The translations under genes and the position numbers were made by a program. Positions 19,691 through 28,990 of a stretch of DNA of 64,000 bases are shown piece by piece. The notes under the pieces were generated by a model that was not told where the DNA came from, made no database searches, and saw only the letters and a list, made by a program, of their open reading frames with translations. Source of the DNA: Isoetes taiwanensis (Eukaryota > Streptophyta > Lycopodiopsida > Isoetales > Isoetaceae); contig JAJEKV010000002.1 in NCBI GenBank assembly GCA_021234155.1, positions 36,681,107-36,745,106 on the forward strand, in the 5' to 3' direction. Numbering within the stretch: position 1 is the stretch's first letter; each line of letters starts with the position of its first letter.

Positions 19691-21217
19691 TCACTGGTGC
19701 TTCCTCATGGACTTGAAGAAGTTCTTCACATTCTTCAATCCTATCCCCTTGCCGACGTTCTGCAGGATTCTTGCCGCCGATCCTCCCTCCAATGCTCTTG
19801 CCATCTGAGGTGCCGGAAGTTCTGGTGCAGTTGCTGCCACTACTGACAAGTGTGCGTCCCTGAGGTGGCCCCTTGTGAAGTCGAGAGCATGAAGTGCTAC
19901 TGATCTCTTGAAGAGGATAACATGGTCTACCCCATAATCCATCTTAGCATGCTGACCAAACCCTAAGAGTGCGATAAGGAGCGCGACGGATTCTTCTCCT
20001 CTTGGGCTGAACTCCTTGTGGAGAACTACCATCTGCCCCTGGCTAAGGACCGGGAGATAGTACCTGAGTGACTTATCCCTGCCTCCCCGCCATGGTCCCC
20101 GTACCCTTCCTCCGGCGGCTTCGAAAAACATCTAATGCGACGAGATCCTCATGGTCCCTCCACATTGTTGCTGCGTTCTCCAGATTGATGCTGCCAGGTG
20201 CTTCCCGCATGCTCCTAGAGCACACTGGTCGGCTTGAGCTTGGGCCTCTTCCCGGCTTGTACAACCTGCTTTGGATCTCCTGGAATTCCTCCTCTGGAAT
20301 GATGGGTTGCTGCTGCTGATACATCTGCCTTATCTGTTGGTAGGCTTGAATGTCTGACATAGTTGTCCCGGCGTAGGAATGTCGCTCGGCTACCTCCCTT
20401 GGAATTTCTTGGTAATCATAGTCAATGAAGTCGCTGCCCTGCTCCTTTGCCATTAGGCTTAGGAGCTCATCGGTCCTGAGGCCGCCTTCTTGACAATAGG
20501 GAAGGTTGAGGATGTCGTTGGCGAATATATACTCCTCGCCGCGATGATCACCGGAGTGAGGGCCGTGATACCCCTTGGCGGCTCAAAGTCTCGCCTTAGT
20601 ACCTCCTGTTGCTGAGTCAGACGCCTCTCCATCCTTCTTGCCTCCCTCATCTCCCAACTTGGGTTCTCTTCTTCTTCTTCTTCTTCTTCATAATCCTGCT
20701 CAATCTGCAACACAGGTGTTTCTGATTTGGAGCCGTAGTATTCGTATTCCGCAGTCTCGATCTCGTGAATGCCTATCTGTGCCGTCCGAGTGTCGAGAGG
20801 TGCCAAGTCCAAAGGTTGAATTGACGGCTCCCCTGGTTGGTTAACTGCCCTGTACTGCATGAACAAAGCTAAGGCTGCTTGGTTTGAGACGTACCTATGC
20901 CTATGATGCTTACAGGTCATGTAGTCTGGCATGTTTCTGGTTCTATCCCATAACTTATTCTTGATCCTATATCCCCCTCCTATGGCTTGGGACAGAGAGT
21001 CTAGGGATACCCATTTCCCTCCCCTAGGTGGCAGACTAACATCCCAAGGTAAGACCTGCTGATCATACTGGCAGATAATGTCGGTGTAATAGGGAGTTCT
21101 AGTCAAGGTGGCATGAAGATTAAAGAGATGATCAATGACATGAAAGGCTTGCTCAACAGGGAAGTCACGGATGTGACTGGCCTCATTGTACCATCTAACA
21201 AAGTTTGATGGCGCCAT
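19691..21217 (-). pseudogene. ORF0 of E3: unrecognised ORF of about 508 codons between 5' LTR and gag
   Basis: I do not recognise this protein. It starts at 21217 (MAPSNFVRWYNEASHIRDF). Visible features: an N-terminal region of about 130 residues rich in Trp, Tyr and His (YYTDIICQYDQQVLPWDVS; a Cys/His string around YMTCKHHRHRYVS), a run of eight glutamates near residue 180, a central EQGSDFIDYDYQEIPREV segment, a Gln-rich stretch, and a C-terminal half with SLRYYLPVLSQGQMVVLHKE and a basic end. In E3 it is split by frame changes at about 20455 and 20130; in E1 the first break is absent. It is sense to gag and present in all three copies, so it belongs to the element. It is not gag, pol or an envelope type I know. 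Extra ORFs before gag are known in Ogre-like elements, but those lack a chromodomain. Confidence 0.65.
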
Positions 21218-22505
21218 TGACCAGAGATGGCTATGAAAAATGGCTTGAGAAGATGAGTAGAGAGCTGGGAAATCGCCTGAAGGACTGAGAGCAGTTTTGA
21301 TGGGGAGAAAATGACAAATGAGGCCCCCTTTTATAGACTAGGGCTGCCTCGGGTTCCGTGCACAAGGGTTCCTGATGGGGAAGACTTCAAATCTATGGCC
21401 ATGGGTGTCCAAATGAGCTACCATGAAATGCAATTCTAAGCAAAGCAAAGCAAGAAATACTACATGGCAGTTTGTTGGATGAAAATTGGTCAATCTAGGC
21501 AAAAATGGGCGAAACCGGGTGGCTATGCGAATTTGGGCCTTCCGTGAAGGGCGGAAAGGCCATTCTTGCACAGCCTTCCGATTTCGGCTGTTTGGGACTT
21601 CTATCAAGAGTTTTGGAAAATTTGAAGATCCTAGCATACTTATTTGGAATTTTCTAACCTAATTTGGATCTTACCCTGGGCTAATTGGGCAAAATTTGGT
21701 CTGACATGGCGAAACCGGATGGCTATGCGAATTTGGGCCTTCCGTGAGGGCGGAAAGGCCATTTTCGCACAGCCTTCCGATTTCGAATGTTCTGGCCAAA
21801 ATTTAACCGATTTGCCTATAGTACCTTTACTAATTTACCCTATTTGGACGCTTACAATCATGACGGCTACAATTAAATTAAAATTTGAGCAACTTAAACA
21901 TATTTTTATACAAAAATTGAATTCAAGTTTACTACAAAATTTTATATTTATAGAGGAAAAACTTTATATATTATCTCTACAAGAAATTTATAGCGGAGTA
22001 GTTCCAACCCTGTGAAGTTGGAGGTTTGGAATAAGTTCCACGTCGTGTTAGTTGGAGGTCTGCAATATGTTCCATGTCGTGTTATCTGCAAATGAATGTA
22101 GCACATACAAATAGATGAAAATAAACGACATCAACCCTAAGAACATAAATTTGCTAAATTAACATAGATAGCATTATAGATGAAGTTTGTGCAATGCACA
22201 TCGTATACACATCAACTCCTGTCCTTTAATATCATTGATCGCTAGATGTTTGTGATTTTATAGCACTTATTACAATTCTAGTCGTCTTCTACTCATTGTT
22301 TATGATAATGTTCGAAATATGCATTTTTGAACCCGCACCATTGCCTTGTGTTTCTCTGCCCCTAAGATAGATGGATGCTATGATCGATGACCATGAGATT
22401 CCCACTATTAAACCGCAATGGATTCTTATTTGCTCCTTATTTTTGAGCCATCTGGTGATAGCCAGTGGGTTTGTTCACATCTGTGGATGGTCCATGGCTT
22501 GTTAT
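21218..22505 (-). other. Non-coding leader of copy E3
   Basis: About 1.29 kb, AT-rich, with the paired direct repeats of roughly 80 bp (about 21505-21590 and 21702-21785) seen in the other leaders. Diagnostic variants (CTAGATG, GTTTCTCTG, GTTCACATC) match the fragment at 2957-3468 and differ from the E1 and E2 leaders. Confidence 0.5.
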
Positions 22506-22778
22506 TGTGACGTTCCATGTAAGTATACGATATACGTATACATAACCTGACACGTCACCAAGGTATTGGGAATCATTAGGGATTAACTTAAGAGGGATTA
22601 TTGACATTAAACTAACTTAAGTACACTAACTAATGGTATTAGTAGTTAGAATGTGCCACTTGGCCTCACTCGATTGGCCAAGGGCAGGTTGCCATCTTTG
22701 GGTGCAAATTGAGCTCCCCATCCTAATTCTACCCAAATTCGAGTTTGGGAAGAGCAGAGGAAGGAGGAAGCTGTTACA
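22506..22778 (-). repeat. LTR 4, right edge of the chromovirus array
   Basis: 273 bp, 5' LTR of E3. Homology to the array stops at GTTACA(AC), 22778-22780, and a different LTR-like block begins at 22782. No target duplication can be matched because the left end of the array is truncated. Confidence 0.75.
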
Positions 22779-22781
22779 ACC

Positions 22782-24375
22782 TGTGACGCTCCCTGCTAAA
22801 CATACGGCACCCGGCCCTATACTCGGCAGGAAATCCCCCATCCGGTCCTGCAACCGCACGGGCCCTCCGTCTATCCCGCACTCTGAGATGATCGCAGTGC
22901 GGGAAGGGGACACGAAGGTGTCTTGCGTGCCCTTCCCCTATGGGCTCCTATCACAGCGGAAGCATAAACACGTCAGAACTAGCAATACAATACAACATAC
23001 TACCTCGAAGGGTAGCTCAATCGCATATCCATAGATGCAAAGAACATAATCATATGCCATAAAACATGGGGCTCCTACCCGTGGCTCCGACACATGAGGG
23101 AATCGACTGACTAGATAGGCCTCAAGATAGAGTAGACCGAGTCATAACAATGGCGGGGCTGGCATAAGACAATGGCTAGGGTTAACCACTCCATCCGCCC
23201 CTCCTGTGCATACTTTGCAGATGGGCTAGATCAAGCTGTGGCATGACTCTAACCTTCCGGATACGCAATCCCACGGCATCACCCATCGGGACTACTCCAG
23301 GTTGCATCTCCCTGGTCCGACGAGGTAGGGAGGGTTGCATCTCCCCTTCCCAGGGTCTAGAGACTCCACGGGCGGCTAGAGAATCGTGACGACACACGAT
23401 TCGTACCCGACTGAACCCCCCAAAACAAGAGCCAAGCTGACACTTGCAACTCTTGAGAGGCAGGGCGACACCATTGCCCCAGGAGGTGTCGGACCCATGC
23501 TCGGCCCACACGAAGTGACCGACCATAAGCCTAGCCCACTATCCCCCGAAGCCCCCACTCGGCAGGGATCCACCCTCCATCTTGCCTCTAGCCCCGTTAT
23601 GTGGTGCTAAGTCACATCATAGCCTCCATAGCCCGGTGGGTTCCTATGCACATATGCATACTACATATGGCCCTAGGTCTCTACCCCCCTTCCCAATACA
23701 AGAGGAGCAACATGATCAACCAATATCACATACAGCACATCATGATCAATATCAATATCATATGAACATCTTAACCTAATCATACATAGCTAACTAACAG
23801 TTAGGGTTCCTTGATTAGGGTTCAAGATGTTCAGCAAAGGATCTAGGGTGGCTCTACTCTAGACACGAATCACTAACCCATCTGGAGTGCTAACTTCCAG
23901 ATGAACTAACATGAACTCTACTCAACCTACCTCCTCCAGAAGCGCTTCCTCCCATCCCTGGTGTCTCCATGCTCCTAGACGTGGTTCGAAGGCTTGCTCC
24001 CTCTACGATCATACACACCTTCCAGGGGCTGCTGCTCCAGGTTAGACTATGACGAACGGTGCTCGAAACGGGGTTTCGGGCACGTGGGTGAGAGTTCAGG
24101 TGCTAGGTCAGGGAAAACGGGTTAGAGCCAATATAGGTGTGGGTCCACATGGGATGCCACGTGGCACCACTAGGATAAGGCCGTGTGGCGGTTGCCCAAT
24201 AGGATAAGGCCATGTGGAAATGGGCCTTATCCTAAGGTTATCTAAGTTAAACAATTAACTTAGATGTGCACCCCTTGCCACTTTCTGAGGCATACAAGGC
24301 TACCTAGGTAGACTTGTATGGTGACGGGTCCAGGAATGTACGTATTTATAGCGTATATTCCCTTGGAACGTCACA
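22782..24375 (-). repeat. LTR-like block, minus orientation (solo or truncated)
   Basis: About 1.6 kb bounded by TGTGACGCTCCC at the left and GGAACGTCACA at the right, i.e. inverted TGTGACG ends. Its left half is homologous to the reverse complement of about 24600-25100, with matching strings such as AGGTTGCATCTCC against GGAGATGTAACCT, and to 31570-31900 in the same orientation. Read on the minus strand a TATAAATA box lies about 35 bases from the right edge. No coding region is visible; the GC-rich open frames have no family resemblance. Confidence 0.65.
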
Positions 24376-25578
24376 CAACCTAACACCTGACCAATTCTAT
24401 GGATGTTCTTCGAGACAATGGGTCCAGCCAGGACACATGTCAGTTTCTAGGTAGTTGTGTGCTATTCTAACCCTTGTTTGAGGTAGATGGATGATTAGAT
24501 TCTATGTTATGATCTATTTATGATGAGTATGGATGTTGTATCAGATTCTATTCTCTCTTTCTGTTCCTCCTGTGATAAGGGGGGTAGAGACCTGAAAGCT
24601 ATTTAGATTTAGTGATGTTCCTCGCTAGAACCCCTTAAATCCCAGTAATTGCGGCCTGTGCACAAGAGCCCACCTGGCTGTGGATGCTATGATGTGATTC
24701 AGCACCAGACAATGAGTATGATGGTGAATCGGGGTGGGGTCTTGCCTAGCGCGGCTACAGGACTCCTACAGTGTACTAGGCTTATAGCCGGTCACGGAGA
24801 GGGCCGGGTATGGGTCTGACACTTCCTGGGTCGCAGGTGTCGAGCCAATATTCTTGGGCGCCCTAGGCTCGAACGGGCAGATGAGCCGGCCTTTAGATTT
24901 AGGGAAGTAAGTCGGGTACGAACGCGAGGGTCACTAAGGGGGGCACGCGTTCTCTAGCACACCCAGGGATCCGTCATACTCGGGGAGGGGACGCCTCTCC
25001 GACCTGCCTCATCGGACCGGGGAGATGTAACCTGGAGTAGTTTCATAGGGTGATTCCATGGGATTGCGTCTCCGGAAGGCTACAATCACGCCATTAGCAT
25101 GTTCCAGCCTATCTGCAAAGTGTGCACAGGAGCGGCGGATTGAGTGGACTACCCTAGCCATTGCTCTATGCCAGCCAACGCCATTGTTATGATTCTGTCT
25201 GTTGTTATCTGCAGGCCTTGGCCGTCAGTTGATTCCCATGAGTCTGAGCCGGGGTAGAACCCTTGGTTATGGTGCATTTCCTTATTTATAACTGATGTTG
25301 GATGTTATGGGCTGATGATGATGCGCCACCCTTCGTGGTGGTATATTATTTATTTGTATTGTTGTCAAGTGCTAACCTTGTATGTACGCTTCCGCTATTA
25401 GGATTCCCATCGAAGGTGTGGGACGAATGACACCTCCGTGTCCTTCACCTGGACACTTGTCATCACAAGTGGTCCGAGTCAGACGGAGGGCCTTTCTATG
25501 GTGGTGTTGTCGCCGTAGAAGAGGGGATTTCCCGTATGTATACGATGGGAGCATCGTATAGGTCCGGGGAGCGTCACA
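24376..25578 (+). repeat. LTR-like block, plus orientation, abutting a primer binding site
   Basis: Ends ...GGGGAGCGTCACA at 25578, immediately before a primer binding site, so this is the 3' edge of a 5' LTR on the plus strand. It is homologous, inverted, to the left part of 22782-24375, so the two blocks face each other. The left boundary is uncertain and the LTR is probably truncated there. Confidence 0.65.
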
Positions 25579-25579
25579 A

Positions 25580-25591
25580 TGGTATCAGAGC
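25580..25591 (+). promoter_or_regulatory. Primer binding site, initiator tRNA-Met type
   Basis: TGGTATCAGAGC, the standard plant retrotransposon primer binding site complementary to the 3' end of initiator tRNA-Met, one base after an LTR end GCGTCACA. It defines the start of a plus-strand element's internal region. Confidence 0.85.
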
Positions 25592-26243
25592 ATGATTTTG
25601 GTGGACCAGATCATTGCACTAGCCATGTTCTAACTCGATAGAACGTTAAGTAGTTGGGGACTCTAACATAGAAAGAATTCTCTAGAACCTTGTAGTTAGT
25701 CTGATTGAGGCAAAAAATTATGCTAGTAGTGTGCTTGTGGAAAACTTTTAGTGGTGTAAAGGTAAAGCCATGTGGAGTTTTAGCAGGCCATGGTCCCTCA
25801 TTTCAAAAGGCCATAACTTTCTCTAGGAAGCTCGGATTCGAAAAAAGTTTATTCCATCGCATCGGGGACCCCCAAATTAGCTTTAACATCCTTTGGCCGA
25901 CTCAAAATGGTGAAAATGGGAGAGAAAATTCGAAACCGGCGCACTCTGCAAAAATGACTTTTCTTTTTTTTATTCTAAACGCAAAAATTTCAAAGTCCCC
26001 TGGGTTTGACCGTTGACTTTTTTTTTTATTTTTTTTAGGGGTGTAAAAGATACACGGACATTTAATTAGGGTTTTCATTATCTCCTTTTTGTTTTAAACC
26101 CGTTTCGCCGACCTTCGCCCGCCATAGCCACCAGAACCGTCCGTACTACCACATTTGTGCAACTCTCCTCCGTTTTACCATAGCCAGCCCTGCTTACTAG
26201 CTGGCAACCTCTACCCGCTTGCGGTGCTCTACTTTGACAAGAG
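25592..26243 (+). other. Internal leader after the primer binding site, non-coding
   Basis: About 650 bp with no supported gene. It contains a T-rich run at 26019-26036. Open frames here have no recognisable domain. Confidence 0.4.
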
Positions 26244-26977
26244 ATGGCGCGTACAAAGGGAACCAAGAGCTACTCTAGCTGTAATATCTTCCAACTCTTC
26301 GTCGAGCTTGGGGACAACATTGGCGACACAGACGAGGGGCCTAGGAAGGTCGAGCTCCTCCTTGAACAGCTCGTGCTCAGATTTATTGAGGGCGACCAGA
26401 TACCGTACCCCATCTTCCACCTCACAGAGAGATTCTTGCTCAAACTAAACGCCGAAGGGGAGACTTACACCCTGGCGGAGCAAGAAGATCAAGTACTGAC
26501 CCTAGTTCGGTATTACCCCGCGGGCATGGCCCAAGCAGTTGCGGAAGCCGAAGCTCGTCGGGAAGTTGACAGGATAATGTCGATGGCACAAGAGGAGGAT
26601 GTCCGGCAGGCAGCAAGCGGAGATCCGGCTGTCAGAGGATAGGAGTATCTGTACCCGGGAAGAGGGAGAGCCATAAATCGGGGGAACAATTTTATAATAC
26701 CTCCATACTACTATGACGAGGATGCCCAGATATTCATATGGGAAGATGTCTCCCCATCTTTTCCACAGGAGGATCTGTAGGCCATCAAGCTTGATATGGC
26801 AGCCTGACCTGACCGGTATATTGCCGAGATCCATAGGAGGACAGCGGTATGCCTGCTACGGGAACAGCATGCCGAACAGCAAGCAGCTCGGCTAGCTGAG
26901 AAGAAGGCCAGGAAGGCTGCTGAGGAAGCTGCCAAACTTGCAGAGGAAGCTGCCACTCGCATCGAGGAGCCTGCTAA
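26244..26977 (+). pseudogene. N-terminal part of a long ORF that leads into a histone H3 fold
   Basis: Begins MARTKGTKSYSS; the first five residues equal the start of histone H3. It then departs into sequence I do not recognise (FQLFVELGDN; RFLLKLNAEGETYTLAEQED). The same frame continues past TAG stops at 26640 and about 26775 and a TGA near 26800 to an Ala/Glu/Lys-rich helical stretch (KKARKAAEEAAKLAEEAA), reaching the H3 part by one frameshift near 27028. The two TAG codons sit where CAG would fit. The whole would be about 400 codons. It could be an H3 gene with a very long inserted tail, or a transposon ORF carrying a captured H3 core. Confidence 0.55.
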
Positions 26978-27469
26978 TTGCACCATTCAGCGGAAGCAGA
27001 AGACCACCAACCCGACACGCTTGGGCCCCAATATAAGACTCGGCTCCAAGCGATCGGTGGTGTCGCTAAGCGGAAGGGGGTTACTCGACGGGAGACCTTG
27101 GTCGAGCGGGCCCGGCACCCAGCCACAAGGGGAAAAACACTTCCCCTTGTTCCCCCACCTCGACAGAGGAAGCCCCACCGGTTTAAACCCGGGACAGTGG
27201 CCTTGCAGGAAATCCGCAAGTATCAGAAGACGACGGAGCTCCTTATAAGAAAGTTATCATTCCAACGGCTTGTTCGGGAGATTGCGCAGGAGTTCAAGAC
27301 AGATCTTAGATTCCAGACTCATGCCATTCTTGCCCTACAGGAAGCTGCTGAGGATTACCTTGTCGCCCTTCTCGGCGACGCCAACCTTTGCACAATACAC
27401 GCCAAGCGCGTGACAATTATGCCAAAGGATTTGGCTTTAGTACGCAGGATCTGCGGGGATCGGAATTAG
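26978..27469 (+). CDS. Histone H3-fold protein, divergent (C-terminal part of a longer ORF)
   Basis: The last 97 residues (27176-27466) align without gaps to the histone H3 core: [18 protein letters not shown] (alpha-N), [18 protein letters not shown] (alpha-1), [20 protein letters not shown] (alpha-2), [19 protein letters not shown] (loop 2, alpha-3). By hand about 75 of 97 positions equal canonical H3. Changes include P66S, R-to-C near the end, and EAAED in place of EAAEA, a CENH3-like residue; however, loop 1 has no CENH3-type extension. The basic region before it ([18 protein letters not shown]) is unlike the canonical tail. Neighbours are an LTR with primer binding site upstream and a poly(A) tract downstream, so a captured or retroposed H3 is likely. 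No stop interrupts the H3 fold itself. Confidence 0.8.
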   Translation: MHHSAEAEDHQPDTLGPQYKTRLQAIGGVAKRKGVTRRETLVERARHPATRGKTLPLVPPPRQRKPHRFKPGTVALQEIRKYQKTTELLIRKLSFQRLVREIAQEFKTDLRFQTHAILALQEAAEDYLVALLGDANLCTIHAKRVTIMPKDLALVRRICGDRN

Positions 27470-27605
27470 ATTCCCCATTTTTGTAAAATAGCTATATCGT
27501 TTTTGTATATCAATTTTGTAATTAATACAATCTGATATTTTACCAACTACGATGTGTCCTACTGTTGGATCTTTCATGCACCCAACCCACACGACGTTTG
27601 CGTTC

Positions 27606-27629
27606 AAAAAAAAAAAAAAAAAAAAAAAA
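27606..27629 (+). repeat. Poly(A) tract, 24 A
   Basis: Lies 137 bp after the H3-fold stop codon, in the sense orientation, after an AT-rich stretch that resembles a 3' untranslated region (TTTTGTAATTAATACAATC). It is consistent with the poly(A) tail of a retroposed transcript but could be a simple repeat. Confidence 0.5.
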
Positions 27630-27781
27630 CTTTATAATAATAATATTAATAATAAAGTAACAGACTTTATGGAATATTCCCTATTAAAAGTTGTCTTTTA
27701 ACAAACGTACCCTACTTTTTAGGGTTTCATTGTTGTTTAGCCTCCTCTCTTTCTGGCTCAAGATCCATCTAGCAGGCTGCC

Positions 27782-28709
27782 ATGGATTATGCCAAGCACC
27801 AGCAATGGTACCAGGATGGGGAACATTGGGATTCTGGCATCCCCTTTGAGCTATCTGCTCCAGCAGGTGGATATCATAGCAATCATGGAGGCTCATCCGG
27901 ATTACGCCGATTTCTTGGAGTTCTACACCCAAGAAATGGTGCCCCAGTGCACACCCTATGGCAATCCTCCATAGCTCTACCTCCACATGGACATACTCAT
28001 GCAAATGCTTGGGGATGACCGCCATGCTGAAGACACGCTTCGAGGTATCCAGCACCGGGCTAAGCAGGCCCCCATTCTTCGGCTTGGCCGTCAGCAGACC
28101 TATTTTGAGGTCCGTTTTGCTTTGGCCATTCTTATGGACCAATATGTGGAGGCTGACTCCACTCCATTGGAAAAGGGGAAGGTACCTATTCCCGATGATC
28201 CGGAAGAAGACGAGTGCATAAGCCATACTGACTTTGCCCGTTGGAAGTAGCTCGCCACCGACCAGCCCGTGGCCTGAGCTCAAGGTCGCAAACTCGCCGG
28301 ATTGGATGGTCTTTCCACAATCCTTCACAATCATCAAGAATACCTACTCCTTGATGACATTTTGTGGGCATACCATGTGATTGCCGACATCCGGGCTATG
28401 CGCAAAGTCCTTGTCTTGTATGAGCTTGCAGAGTATTGTCAGGATGATTTCATTTTCTCGCCTCCTGATTACCCTCCACAGATACAACAGCTACTTAGGT
28501 TCCATCCTGAGGATCTAGAACCTGTTGAAGCCTTGCTACAGTTGAGGCATCTCATGCTCCAAGATCCCCCTTCTCCACCACCTGAAGACGCTTTTGCCAC
28601 CATGGGGCCAGACGTCCCTAACATTAACGATGAGGCCATCCCAATGGAAGAGGACGAAGAGGGGGAAGACCTTTATGACAATAAGGAGCATCTGAATACA
28701 TACATGTGA
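27782..28709 (+). pseudogene. Second decayed ORF with acidic C-terminus, unrecognised
   Basis: One frame (from about 27840 to 28709) runs through TAG at about 27972, TAG at 28248 and a TGA near 28275, each explainable by C to T at a CAG or CGA codon. The start (MDYAKHQQWYQDGEHWDSG, 27782) is in another frame. Visible: a helical segment (LGRQQTYFEVRFALAILMDQ), a repeated YLLLDDILWAYHVIADIR region, a proline stretch and a strongly acidic end (MEEDEEGEDLYDNKEH). I cannot assign a family. It follows the H3-fold ORF on the same strand and may be part of the same element. Confidence 0.45.
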
Positions 28710-28990
28710 TGTTGGATATTGCAAGAGATGTAGGCAAGGATCTCTGATTCAGCTTTCTTCTGCTTTGGTTATCATCTATTTGCTCAGTAGCAGTACAATT
28801 CAAGGGTGCATAACTGCAATTCAAGGGTGCATAACTGATTCACAAGATACTTCAAAGGAATTAGGCAAGATCAAATATCATGTCCTAACGAGACGAGAAA
28901 AATTTGAGTATTATGTTTTACCTGTTATCTGGAGAAGACTGAGGATGAAACATTAAAAGAAGAAAACCTGCGATGAAGGCAAATAACAAC
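28710..28990. other. Spacer with short tandem repeat
   Basis: Contains two adjacent copies of CAATTCAAGGGTGCATAACT (about 28796-28836). No gene. This is where the missing 3' half of the RAD23 relic would be expected. Confidence 0.5.

Larger units (their letters stand above)
14784..22778 (-). mobile_element. Chromovirus copy E3, reverse transcriptase partly deleted
   Basis: About 8.0 kb including both LTRs, same order as E2. gag is intact (no MITE) and the protease active site is readable. Relative to E2, bases equivalent to 9252-9678 (427 bp) are missing, removing the end of the protease linker and the N-terminal fingers of reverse transcriptase. The join at about 17654 shares a GC dinucleotide with both flanks. 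Integrase has small frame breaks. The element is therefore not autonomous. Confidence 0.9.

Noticed and set aside
26978-27469. Centromeric histone CENH3 gene
   Set aside because: EAAEDYLV is CENH3-like, but loop 1 lacks the usual extension and the alpha-1 helix follows canonical H3, so I keep it as a divergent H3.
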